In this document: positions 7,773-16,994 of the stretch, in pieces
Layout: every line of letters starts with the position of its first letter
Numbering within the stretch: the first letter of the stretch is position 1
Source of the DNA: Acidobacteriota bacterium
Lineage (GTDB): Bacteria > Acidobacteriota > Terriglobia > Terriglobales > Acidobacteriaceae
Reading direction: 5' to 3'
Length of the DNA: 64,000 bases
NCBI GenBank assembly: GCA_003225005.1
Contig: QIAN01000065.1
Span: forward strand, 124,001-188,000
Made by a program: the position numbers and the translations under genes
The notes under the pieces: model-generated
What the model was told of the DNA's origin: nothing
Databases searched by the model: none
Seen by the model: the letters and a program-made list of their open reading frames with translations, nothing else

Positions 7773-10700
7773 CGAGCACACTCTTCAGCAGGTTCTCAGC
7801 TTCATCCGGTGATAACTTATCAAGCTGGGACAAAATAGCTTCTCGGCTGGCGCCAGGAGGCACAGAACCAGCACGCCGCCGTGCGAACAGGCTGCGCCCC
7901 TTCAGGCCGAGCGCTTGAGCCCTTTGTAGTTCGTCCGCCAAGGCGGCAACCGTCGGTTCTTCAAACAGTCGTCGCACCGGTAGCTCCAGATCGAAAATGT
8001 GACGGATGCGGGCCATTACTTGCATTGCCAGCAGTGAGTGTCCGCCAAGCTCAAAGAAGTTGTCTTGCCGTCCGACCCTCTCCACTTTCAGCACGTCCGC
8101 CCAAATCTCCACCAGCCGCCTCTCAATCTCCCCTTTCGGCGCTTCATACCCCCGCTCCGCGCGCGCATCACCTGCCGGCATCGGCAAGGCCTTGCTGTCG
8201 AGCTTCCCGTTCGCGGTCAAGGGCATCCGATGCATCCGCACGTATGCGGTAGGTACCATGTAGTCGGGCAACTGGCTCGACAAATGAGAACGCAACTCCC
8301 CGGCTTCAATACTCGGTCCGTTTGCATCGCAGGCCGTGTAGTAGGCCACAAGCCGCTTCTCCCCTGTCACGTCCTCCCGCGCGGCTACCACCGCTTCCCG
8401 CACCCCTGAATGGCCCATAAGTGCAGCTTCAATCTCTCCCAACTCGATGCGAAACCCCCGAATCTTTACCTGATCGTCAACCCGACCTAGATACTCGATA
8501 TTTCCATCCGGCCCGAAGCGACCGAGATCGCCAGTCTTGTACAGCCGCGCCGACTGGCTCGGTGCCAGCGGATTGGCCACGAATCGCTCCGCCGTCAACT
8601 CCGCTCGGTTCAGGTACCCGCGTGCCACCCCGTCGCCGCCGATATAGATCTCTCCTACAATATTGGCGGGCACAGGATTCAAATGAGGATCCAGGATGTA
8701 AATTTGTGTGTTCGCAATCGGCCGACCGATAGGTATGCCGTTCTCTTCCCGGCCAGTGACGCGGCGCAACGAGGACCAGATTGTGGTTTCGGTCGGGCCA
8801 TACATGTTCCAGACCGAGCCACTCCGTTTCACCAACTCCCTAGCCAGCTCGGGCGGCAGGGCTTCGCCTCCGCACAGAATTTTAAGATCCCCCGATCCTT
8901 GCCATCCCGCTTCCATAAGCAGCCGCCAGGTCACCGGCGTCGCTTGCATGACGGTCGCTTTGCTGTCGAGCAACAATTCAAGCAGCCTGGTTCCGTCCAC
9001 CGCGGTTTCTAAACCCGCTATCACCAAACGCGCCCCCGAGATCAGCGGCAGGTAGATCTCAAGACCGGCGATATCGAAGGATAATGTGGTCACCGCCAAG
9101 AGCACGTCTTCCCGACTCAGACCCGGCTCCCGTTGCATAGAACAGAGAAAGTTCACTACGCTCCGGTGCTCGATCGGTACCCCTTTCGGTCTTCCCGTCG
9201 ATCCGGATGTATACATCACATACGCCAGAGTGTGAGGATCGGCGCCTTTGCCCGGATTGGCTTTACTCTCCCTCGCAATCCGATCCCGATCCGTGTCGAT
9301 TAAAACCTTTCGTGCGCGGGGAAACTTATCCTGCCATCGCTGTTGTGTCAGCACCACAGGCGGATTCACATCAGAGAGCATGAAGGTCAGGCGCCCTTCC
9401 GGAAGTCGCGAATCCAGTGGGACGTAGGCTCCGCCTGCTTTCAAAATACCGAGCAGACCGACCACCATTTCCCATCCCCGGTCCATACATATGCCCACAG
9501 GCACATCCGGACCAACTCCCTGCTGACGCAAATACCACGCCACCTGGTTTGCCCGCTCGTTCAATTCCCGATAGGAGAGTTGCGAATCTTCGCATTCGAC
9601 CGCGATGGCGTCCGGCGATCGATCGACCTGCAACTCAAACAGTTCATGAATGCACGCCTGCGGATAGGAACAATCGGTCCGGTTCCACTCCGTCAAGATT
9701 TGATTAGTCTCATCCAGAGTCAAAACTGGTAACTCGGAAAGCGACTGCACAGGGCTGTCGATGGCCCCTTCCAGCAATCTCTGCCAATGATTCGCCATGG
9801 CAGCGATCATTGCAGAACTAAACAAGTCAGTGCTGTAGTGAAATCGAGCCAAGACCTCGGCGGACCGCTCACCCAGTTCCAGATATAGGTCGTACTTCGA
9901 AGTTCCCGTATCAACATCCATCTGGGTGAGGCGCCAGGCGGGATCGATTTCCGGCAGAGGCGGATCGAGCGAAAACATCGCCTGGAACAATGGATTGCGC
10001 CCGGGATTGCGTCGAACTTTCAGCTCCTTGACCAGATGCTCAAAGGGCAAACCATCGTGCTCGAGCACGTCAAGGGTGAGATTTCGGAACCTGTGCACCA
10101 ATGTTCGAAAGCTTGGATTCCCTGATACGTCGGAAGGAAAAACCACCGTATTGAGAAAGTACCCGAGCAGTGCCTCTGTTTCCGGCCGATCGCGGCCCGC
10201 AGTGATGCTACCGATCGGAATTACTTCCTCTCCTGAATAGCGATACAGCAAGGCGGCAAAGGCCGCGAACAACACGTGAAACAACGACACGTCTTCCGTG
10301 CGGCAAAATGCTCCTAATTTCGAGGTTAAGCTCTGGCTCAACCTGAACGGGTACATCGAACCACGAAAGGTCAGCGCTGTTTTCTGTGTCCGGTCTACCG
10401 GCAAGTAAGAGTCGGGCAAATTGCGGCTCAGCTGCTTGCTCCAAAATTCAACATCTTTCGCTAGAGCTTCCGTCGTCATGGTCTGACGCTGCCAGCATGC
10501 GAAGTCCGGATACTGAATGACCGGCTCTGGCAAGGGTGAGGGCTTACCCGCCTCATACGCCTTGTAGAGGGTGGCCAGTTCCGGAAGAAACACACGATAA
10601 AACCCCACGCCATCGAAGATGATGTGGCTAAGAGTCAAGTACAGCCGATATTCCTCGTTGTCTACGCGGATGAGTCTTGCCCAAAACAGCGGAACCCGAC

Positions 10701-11139
10701 CTAGATCAATTGGCCTCCGAGCATCCTCGGTGGCGATGGCCAACGCCGCTGCATTGCGCTCCGCATGAGGGATGTTCCGAAGATCCAAAACGGGCAATGA
10801 AATCGAAAGATTCGGAACTACTTTTTGCGTAGCTTGACCGTCCACGACCGAGAAGAGAGTTCGCCAAGCTTCATGACGGCGCAGAATCTCGTTGAAGCTT
10901 TGCTCGAGGGCCGCAACGTTCAGCGCGCCGGAATAGTGGATGGTGACCGGCTCGTTGTAGAGAGGAAAATCACCCGCGAGCTGAGCATGCAACCACACCT
11001 GCTCTTGAGCGTAGGAGAGAGGTATTGTTTGACCTGGCTCGCGCGGCGGAATCGCCTGAGTCGACGGGCGAAGTCCCAACTCGCCGCGAAGACGCCGCTC
11101 AAGCAGATGCTTTTTTGCCTCGGAGTGCTGCTCGGCCAT
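7753..11139 (-). CDS. NRPS, C-A-T module predicted to activate glycine
   Basis: 1128 residues from the ATG at 11137-11139. This start is chosen because GAGG lies 6 nt upstream; the frame stays open 19 codons further. C domain about 38-475, with the active-site motif as SHIIFDG (first His of HHxxxDG replaced by Ser, second His and DG kept). A domain about 495-980 with YVMYTSGSTGRPKGV, YGPTETTIW and the LYKTGDLGRF hinge region. T domain about 1020-1085, FFELGGHSL. Pocket residues read by eye are D-I-L-Q-L-G-M-I-W-K, one change from the glycine code DILQLGLIWK. After the T domain comes a tail of about 50 residues, nearly the same as in the next NRPS (REAILSQLD..LS), that may be a docking element. 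No epimerase, methyltransferase or thioesterase. Downstream partner is presumably the FkbH fusion. Confidence 0.93.
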   Translation of the reverse strand: MAEQHSEAKKHLLERRLRGELGLRPSTQAIPPREPGQTIPLSYAQEQVWLHAQLAGDFPLYNEPVTIHYSGALNVAALEQSFNEILRRHEAWRTLFSVVDGQATQKVVPNLSISLPVLDLRNIPHAERNAAALAIATEDARRPIDLGRVPLFWARLIRVDNEEYRLYLTLSHIIFDGVGFYRVFLPELATLYKAYEAGKPSPLPEPVIQYPDFACWQRQTMTTEALAKDVEFWSKQLSRNLPDSYLPVDRTQKTALTFRGSMYPFRLSQSLTSKLGAFCRTEDVSLFHVLFAAFAALLYRYSGEEVIPIGSITAGRDRPETEALLGYFLNTVVFPSDVSGNPSFRTLVHRFRNLTLDVLEHDGLPFEHLVKELKVRRNPGRNPLFQAMFSLDPPLPEIDPAWRLTQMDVDTGTSKYDLYLELGERSAEVLARFHYSTDLFSSAMIAAMANHWQRLLEGAIDSPVQSLSELPVLTLDETNQILTEWNRTDCSYPQACIHELFELQVDRSPDAIAVECEDSQLSYRELNERANQVAWYLRQQGVGPDVPVGICMDRGWEMVVGLLGILKAGGAYVPLDSRLPEGRLTFMLSDVNPPVVLTQQRWQDKFPRARKVLIDTDRDRIARESKANPGKGADPHTLAYVMYTSGSTGRPKGVPIEHRSVVNFLCSMQREPGLSREDVLLAVTTLSFDIAGLEIYLPLISGARLVIAGLETAVDGTRLLELLLDSKATVMQATPVTWRLLMEAGWQGSGDLKILCGGEALPPELARELVKRSGSVWNMYGPTETTIWSSLRRVTGREENGIPIGRPIANTQIYILDPHLNPVPANIVGEIYIGGDGVARGYLNRAELTAERFVANPLAPSQSARLYKTGDLGRFGPDGNIEYLGRVDDQVKIRGFRIELGEIEAALMGHSGVREAVVAAREDVTGEKRLVAYYTACDANGPSIEAGELRSHLSSQLPDYMVPTAYVRMHRMPLTANGKLDSKALPMPAGDARAERGYEAPKGEIERRLVEIWADVLKVERVGRQDNFFELGGHSLLAMQVMARIRHIFDLELPVRRLFEEPTVAALADELQRAQALGLKGRSLFARRRAGSVPPGASREAILSQLDKLSPDEAENLLKSVLDEKHSA

Positions 11140-11413
11140 GCTGTCCTCAACACCTGAGGGGGTTATATTCTCCCACCGGACGGTGCGGGCAACCAACCAA
11201 AATAACTGTCCATCCCCTCGATCCGATGGTACCCAAGTTCGCGGCCTGTCGGGAAGTCAAAATCGAAATTCACAGGTGCCCAAAGTTAAAATCCAAACTA
11301 AAATAAAGAGCCGCCAAACGGCCAAATCAAACCGTCTGGCCGAAACATTCCGCCCTCGAAATACACAATCACGCGCACACAAAAAAATACGTTCCGCGCC
11401 TACAGTTGTTCCG

Positions 11414-14400
11414 CTACGCGGGCTGCTTGCCATCGATCATACTGTTTAACAAACTTTGTAATTCGGCGGCCGACAGATTATCGAGCTGCGACAAGATAGC
11501 TTCTCGACTGGCGCCCGTGTTTGCGGAAGCGGCATGGCGAGGCACAATCGGGGTAGGTGCCTTCAGTCCTAACGCTTGCGCCTTTTCCAGTTCAACCGCC
11601 AAACCTTCAATCGTCGGTTCTTCAAACACGCTCCGTACTGGAAGCTCAACCTGGAAAATGCGACCAATACGGGCAATCATCTGCAACACCAGCAGAGAGT
11701 GCCCTCCCAGCTCAAAAAAATTCTGATCGATTCCTACCTGATCCACTGCCAACAGTTCCCGCCAGATTTCGGCCAGCCTGCTCTCTGCCTCATTGCGCGG
11801 CGGTACCAGTTCTTGCCCGTCCCTGATTGGCACTCCCACCCCCGGCGAGAGCGCTTTGCGATCGATCTTGCCACTGGGGAGGGTAGGTAGCTTAGGGAGT
11901 CGGCAGTAACTGGCAGGAACCATGTGTTCAGGAAGCTTAGACCGGAGAAGACGCCCCAACTCTCCGGCCATCGGGCATTTTCCGTCACGTGGGACCAGGT
12001 ACGCTCGAAGCATCTGCTGCCCTCCCTCCTCATGCAACGTAACCACGGCTTCCCTGATCTCATCATGCGAGGCTAGAATCGTCTCGATTTCGCCCAGTTC
12101 GATGCGCATTCCCCGCAATTTGACCTGGCCATCCACACGGCCCAGATACTCGATGTCGCCATTGGCCCGGAAGCGTCCCAGGTCGCCGGTCTTGTACAGC
12201 CGCGCCGATTGCGCAGGTGCCAAGCGGTTAGGCACAAATCGTTCTTGCGATAACTCCGGCCGATTGCAATATCCAAGCGCCAATCCGTCTCCGCCCACCA
12301 AAATCTGCCCGCGAACCCCAATGGGTACGGGATTGGAATATTCATCCACCAAGTACACTTGCGTGTTGCTGATGGGCTTGCCGATGGCAACCAAACCAGC
12401 CGTCTGGTCTGCCTCACACACGAGATGACAAGTTACATCTGCCCCCACCTCGGAGGAGCCGTAAATGTTCAGCAAGGTCGCTTCCGGGAACGCAGCCAGA
12501 AAGCGCTTGGCTAACTCCGCCGATAATACCTCTCCACTGCTCGACCAAAGCTTCATTCGCGGAATTCTCTGCGCCAGGTTTGGACTATGGTCCAACAAGC
12601 TTCGCAAAAGCGAGGGCACCAGCACGATGCGCGTGACTTCTTCGTGCGCCAGCGTCCGCAACAGTTCCTCGGGATCCTGCACAACCTCCGGCGGAATGAT
12701 CACGTTGGGAACACCTGCCAGCAGTGGACCGAAGATCTCCCAAACCGAGTCCACAAAGCCCAAATTCGTTTTCTGGCAGCACACTTCCCCGGGCTGGAAC
12801 GGATAGGTTTGCCACATCCAGGCAAAACGATTGACGGCGCCCCGATGGGTTCCCTCTACCCCTTTCGGGCTGCCGCTCGATCCCGAGGTGTAAATCACGT
12901 AAGCAGGTTGATCATTCGATTGCGCCGAGGAGGGAGTGCTGGCTGACTCGCCTCTGATAAGTTCTCTCTCTCTGTCGATATCGACGAAACTCGAACCTTC
13001 GCTTGAGAATTCTCTCCCGCTCCCCGAAATAACACAGCCCACTCCAGCATCTCGCAGCATAAATTCGAGCCGTTGGACTGGATAAGAAGGATCAAGCGGC
13101 ACATAAGCAGCTCCAGCTTTGAGTACGCCCAGGAGGGCCACTACCATTTCCGGAGAGCGCGCGACCGAGACACCCACGAGCCCGCCGCGTCGCACGCCTT
13201 TCTTAATCAGGTAGTGGGCCAGGCGATTCGCATCCGCGTCGATCTGCCCGTAGCTGAATTCCTTGCCTTGGAACAACAGTGCCGTCGCATCAGGAGTCCG
13301 CTCGGCTTGCAACTCAAACAGTTCATGAATGCACGCCTGCGGATAGGAACAATCGGTCCGGTTCCATTCCTTTACGATTCGCTGCCGTTCCTGGGCGCTC
13401 ATCAGCGGTATCCGCGCCAGTGGCAGGTCCGGATTCCTGATCACGGCACTCACCAGATTCCGGAAGTGACCGAGCATCCTGCGAATCGTCTGCTTGTCAA
13501 ACAGGTCGGTGTTGTATTCGAACTGCCAGATAAACTCCTCGGTCTCGAATACTTCGACCGCCAGATCGAGCTTCGCGATTCCGGTCTCGAATCCCAGTTC
13601 CTCCATGGCCAGCCCGGCAATCTCAAATACTTGCTTGGGCACGTTCTGGAATGTGAACAGCACCTGGAACAGTGGACTGGTATCTACCAGACGCTGCGGA
13701 ACCAGCTCTTCCACCAGCTTCTCAAAGGGAAGGTCCTGGTGCATGTAGGCTTCGAGAGCAGAGGCGCGCACTTGACGAACCAAATCGCGGAAGCTGAGGT
13801 CTTCGCTAAAGTCAGCCCTGAACACCAGGGTATTCACGAACAACCCAATCACATTTTCAATTTCCAATTCGTTGCGGGCTGCAACCGGCGTGCCCACCAG
13901 AATGCTCTCTTGCATGGTGTAGCGCCGCAGCAGCGCCTGAAATGCGGCCAGGGCAACCATGAACAGCGTCCCGCCTTCGTTCTTCGCCAAGCCCTTCAGT
14001 TCTGCCAAAACGTTGCCGTCAAATCTCAGCTCTTCATTGGCCCCGTGCCAACTGTGGCCCGTTGGACGGGGGCGATCCGTGGGTAAATCAAGTATGGTTT
14101 GGGCACCCGCTAATTTGCCCTTCCAGTAATCAATTTGCTTTTCCAGCATCTCCCCGCTCATGTATTCGCGCTGCAATTGTGCGTATTCGGCATACTGCAA
14201 GGGAAGGGACGGAAGATTCACTTCCTCACCCCGGCTGAAAGCCTCGTAGCAGCGCGTCACTTCGCGGAAAAGCACAGCGATCGACCAGCCGTCGGTGACG
14301 ATGTGATGCATCACCAGAATCAGTAGGTGTTGCTTCGGACCCAGCCGCACCAGAACCGCTCGCAGCAAAGGTCCCCGCGTCAAATCAAAGGTTTTTTTGC

Positions 14401-14755
14401 CTTCTTCACTGGCAATGCGCAACGCTTGCTTCTCGCGGTCATGCTGGGGAATATCGGTCAGATCCACAACCGGGATCTGTACCTCCATATCCGACAACAC
14501 AATCTGTCTGGCTTCGCCGTCTACGGAATCAAAAACCGTGCGCAGCGATTCGTGACGTCGCACGATCGCCTCGAAGGCACGCGTCAGGACAGGGATGTCC
14601 AAAGGGCCCGTGACCCGAAAGGCGCGCGCCAGGTTGTAGGCGGCTGTTCCCGGCTCGAGCTGATCGAGAAACCAGAGTCTTCGCTGACCGAACGACGCCG
14701 GATAGGCTGTTTGGCTCACTGGCATTCCTTCCATTTTAAGCATCTTACGGGCCAA
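11414..14755 (-). CDS. NRPS, C-A-T module predicted to activate beta-alanine
   Basis: 1113 residues. C domain about 15-460 with intact HHIVTDG at 150-156; A domain about 480-965 with YVIYTSGSSGSPKGV, LYKTGDLGRF and GRVDGQVKLRG; T domain about 995-1062 with FFELGGHSL; then a C-terminal tail like that of the glycine NRPS. The A4 segment reads FVDSVWEIF, so the first pocket position is Val and not the Asp that grips alpha-amino groups. The code by eye is V-D-W-V-S-S-I-A-D-K, close to the beta-alanine code VDWVISLADK, and YGSSEV replaces YGPTE as is usual for that group. The longest frame starts at TTG (14753-14755); ATGs at 14743, 14734 and 14725 are equally possible. 217 bp separate its stop from the longest frame of the next NRPS. 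Its C domain needs an upstream donor, and the only NRPS sequence upstream is a decayed remnant. Confidence 0.93.
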   Translation of the reverse strand: MARKMLKMEGMPVSQTAYPASFGQRRLWFLDQLEPGTAAYNLARAFRVTGPLDIPVLTRAFEAIVRRHESLRTVFDSVDGEARQIVLSDMEVQIPVVDLTDIPQHDREKQALRIASEEGKKTFDLTRGPLLRAVLVRLGPKQHLLILVMHHIVTDGWSIAVLFREVTRCYEAFSRGEEVNLPSLPLQYAEYAQLQREYMSGEMLEKQIDYWKGKLAGAQTILDLPTDRPRPTGHSWHGANEELRFDGNVLAELKGLAKNEGGTLFMVALAAFQALLRRYTMQESILVGTPVAARNELEIENVIGLFVNTLVFRADFSEDLSFRDLVRQVRASALEAYMHQDLPFEKLVEELVPQRLVDTSPLFQVLFTFQNVPKQVFEIAGLAMEELGFETGIAKLDLAVEVFETEEFIWQFEYNTDLFDKQTIRRMLGHFRNLVSAVIRNPDLPLARIPLMSAQERQRIVKEWNRTDCSYPQACIHELFELQAERTPDATALLFQGKEFSYGQIDADANRLAHYLIKKGVRRGGLVGVSVARSPEMVVALLGVLKAGAAYVPLDPSYPVQRLEFMLRDAGVGCVISGSGREFSSEGSSFVDIDRERELIRGESASTPSSAQSNDQPAYVIYTSGSSGSPKGVEGTHRGAVNRFAWMWQTYPFQPGEVCCQKTNLGFVDSVWEIFGPLLAGVPNVIIPPEVVQDPEELLRTLAHEEVTRIVLVPSLLRSLLDHSPNLAQRIPRMKLWSSSGEVLSAELAKRFLAAFPEATLLNIYGSSEVGADVTCHLVCEADQTAGLVAIGKPISNTQVYLVDEYSNPVPIGVRGQILVGGDGLALGYCNRPELSQERFVPNRLAPAQSARLYKTGDLGRFRANGDIEYLGRVDGQVKLRGMRIELGEIETILASHDEIREAVVTLHEEGGQQMLRAYLVPRDGKCPMAGELGRLLRSKLPEHMVPASYCRLPKLPTLPSGKIDRKALSPGVGVPIRDGQELVPPRNEAESRLAEIWRELLAVDQVGIDQNFFELGGHSLLVLQMIARIGRIFQVELPVRSVFEEPTIEGLAVELEKAQALGLKAPTPIVPRHAASANTGASREAILSQLDNLSAAELQSLLNSMIDGKQPA

Positions 14756-14989
14756 TTGGATGCAAAGTCTGGCGCAGACGGCAGTCCGCGGCAGCCAACA
14801 AGCCCCCCTAGCGCTACCAGACCCCGGCGAACCTTAGCAACTTGAACAGCTTCCACCATTTTATTCGTCTATTGTTCGCTCGCCGTCGATTGGTCATCAG
14901 AACCGGAAAGACCGAAAAGTGCAAGCTTTTGCGCCTCTTGGGTAATCCGAATCGCATCGCCCGAGCGCGGTTCAATCCGTGGGGGAGTC

Positions 14990-15785
14990 CTAAGCCGAGT
15001 GCTTCGAGTTCAGCGCGCGTCTTATGAGATTTTGCGCCTCATCTGCAGATAACTTGCTGAGCTGAGACAAAAGTCGGCTGGCACCGATGACCACAGAAGT
15101 GGCGAGCGGTTGCACAATCGGAAACCGAGCCTTCAGTGCTAAACACTTGCGCCTTTTGCAGTTCGCCAGCTAAACCTTCGATTGTGGGTTCGTCAAACAC
15201 AGGCCGCACTGGAAGTTCGAGTTCGAAAAATATGCCGGATCCTGTCAATCATCTGCAACACCAGCAGGAATGGCCTCCCAATTCAAAAAAATTCTGACCA
15301 ATTCCTGCCTGTTCCACTGCCAGCAATTCCCGCCAGATGTCGGCTAACTTGCTCTCTGCCGCATTGCGCGGCGGTATCAATTCCTGCCCGTCCTGGAGTG
15401 GCTCTCCCACACCCGGCGAGAATGCTTTACGATCGATCTTGCCACTGGGAAGTAAAGGTAACTGATCGAGCCGCCAGTAAATGGCAGGAACCATGTGCTC
15501 GGGAAGCTTGGACCCGGAGACATTTACGCACTTCATTCGGCAGCAGGAACAGCTTCCTTGGCCGCCACGATAGAGGCGCTCAGTTTGCGCTGCTCGTTTT
15601 CGACGTGCAAGGTCACCACGGCTCCGCGTATCCCGGGATGCGAGGCTAGAACTGCCTCGATTCGCCTAGTTCGATGCGCATGCCACGCAATTTGACCTGA
15701 GCATCCACTCGGCGCAGGCACTCGATGTCGCCATTGGATCGGAAACCACCGAGATCGTCAGTCTTGTACAGCCGCGCACCAATAT
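14990..15785 (-). pseudogene. Decayed 3' end of a third NRPS module (A-domain C-terminus, T domain, tail)
   Basis: Pieces in different minus-strand frames line up in order with the intact NRPSs: [10 protein letters not shown] and [12 protein letters not shown] (about 15655-15778), [16 protein letters not shown] (about 15590-15660), SKLPEHMVPA through SGKIDRK, IWRELLAVEQAGIGQNFFELGGHS (about 15265-15520), then FFELELPVRPVFDEPTIEGLA (about 15165-15235), and a tail reading QLSKLSADEAQNL before a TAG at 14990-14992. At least four frame breaks (near 15660, 15535, 15245 and 15130) exclude a working protein. The A-domain part is closest to the beta-alanine NRPS, while the last residues before the stop (KHSA) match the glycine NRPS. 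Homology ends abruptly at about 15780, beside a perfect hairpin. It is the scar of a lost upstream module or of a recombination event. Confidence 0.88.
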
Positions 15786-15788
15786 TTA

Positions 15789-15813
15789 CGGGACCGGAGG
15801 GTCTCCGGTCCCG
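15789..15813. other. Perfect 11-bp inverted repeat with 3-nt loop
   Basis: The sequence 15789-15799 is exactly complementary to 15803-15813 (arm CGGGACCGGAG, loop GGT). It lies 48-72 bp downstream of the stop of the BPL_N lipoprotein gene and directly beside the point where NRPS homology stops. No T-tract follows on either strand, so a classical intrinsic terminator is not shown; it may still stop transcription of the lipoprotein gene, or mark the deletion that removed the module. Confidence 0.6.
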
Positions 15814-15860
15814 GGCCACTTTACGATCACGCGCTTCGCCACCCAATTGTTACAGCGACT

Positions 15861-16721
15861 TTAGTAGTGAGGTAACAACGTCCCATTGAGGGCCGCCGTC
15901 ACCAAGGTACCGGCATAGGCGAGGTCGGTCGCAAGTGGTGTCGTAAAGGTGCAGCAGGTTCTCCAGCTTGCGGGTGCCTCCGGATGTACGCCTGACAGGA
16001 TGGCGAATCCTTTTCCGTAAGCTCCCTCCGCGATGGCTGCCGTTCCGTCGGGGTACTTGGCAACGATATAGCCCCAACCGGAAGTCTCTGGGCCATCATG
16101 CCAGTACATATCAAGCTTACTGCTCTTGGGGAAAGAAATTTCAACTGCTTCCATGCCAATTCCCTTGCCGTTATTCGGCCAAACGTTAAACCACACGCCC
16201 GATGTAAGGTCGAGTCCATTGCCATATTGGTAGCTGCCAAAGAACCCTCCAGCACAGATTCCCAAGTAATGAAGCCCGTCGTTTTGCACCGTGGCCCGAA
16301 CCATGGCCTTCGTTGCTTTCGAAAGATTGTTCCCGATCGTGGTCGAGTTTCCCCCAGGCACGATGAGCAGCTTGTAAGCCTTAAGCTTTGTCTCGGTCAT
16401 GGCATTGAGTTGGCTCGAGTTCGCCGTGGCGTAGCGGAGCTTGAGCGTACTGAGGACAGATTCGACGCTGGCAACTGAGGTGTCGGTTCCTGTCCCGTTA
16501 AAAAGAAGTACAGGCGGCGTAGTGACTGTATTCGTTGACCCAGAGCCTGAACTCGACGGCGCTGGAACCTCATCCACTGTGGGTGCTACCTGCTTGCTGG
16601 GGTTCCCTATCGGCGAACCCGGAGAACCGCATGCGGTGAAAATGGTTGGCGCAACAAAAAGCAAGGTCGTGACAACCATCCGACGCAACACGTTTTTGGC
16701 GGGGGCGAGGAAAATGCGCAT
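15861..16721 (-). CDS. Predicted lipoprotein with BPL_N / class I glutamine amidotransferase-like domain
   Basis: 286 residues from the ATG at 16719-16721, chosen because AGGAGG (16728-16733) lies 6 nt upstream. N-terminal signal: Arg-rich start, hydrophobic VVTTLLFVAPTIF, then Cys31 in FTAC followed by a Gly/Ser/Pro linker, so probably a lipoprotein. The rest (about 75-286) has the flavodoxin-like fold of the N-terminal domain of biotin-protein-ligase homologues: VLLFNGTGT start, LLIVPGGNS, and a nucleophile-elbow-like YLGICAGGFFGS with Cys. Later HDGPE and GVHPEAP supply possible further residues. Members of this family are mostly uncharacterised. It lies between the PPTase and the NRPS remnant on the same strand; a role in the cluster is possible but unproven. 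Confidence 0.75.
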   Translation of the reverse strand: MRIFLAPAKNVLRRMVVTTLLFVAPTIFTACGSPGSPIGNPSKQVAPTVDEVPAPSSSGSGSTNTVTTPPVLLFNGTGTDTSVASVESVLSTLKLRYATANSSQLNAMTETKLKAYKLLIVPGGNSTTIGNNLSKATKAMVRATVQNDGLHYLGICAGGFFGSYQYGNGLDLTSGVWFNVWPNNGKGIGMEAVEISFPKSSKLDMYWHDGPETSGWGYIVAKYPDGTAAIAEGAYGKGFAILSGVHPEAPASWRTCCTFTTPLATDLAYAGTLVTAALNGTLLPHY

Positions 16722-16994
16722 TGACATCCTCCTGAGGCAGGGCGTGGTTTCAGCCTTGGGCTGCGAAGCCATCTGCAAAATCTTGGTGAAATTCCGACCT
16801 CGACGAAGTGGAGCGCCTTAAAGGATGGTCCGATTTTACAGTTGTGAAAGGAAATGAAAAGACACGGTGGTACAACTAAAGCGGTGTCCCTGGGGCTAGT
16901 TACCAGGAGTGTCTATCGGCCCCGGATGGAAGTTCGGGGTGCTTCGAAAACCGCTGAATAACCGAACTGTTTGCCAGGAGCAGCACGTGGGCCG

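Noticed and set aside
13073-14086. 337-codon plus-strand ORF inside the beta-alanine NRPS
   Set aside because: It is antisense to a fully motif-bearing NRPS and has no recognisable domain; a shadow frame.
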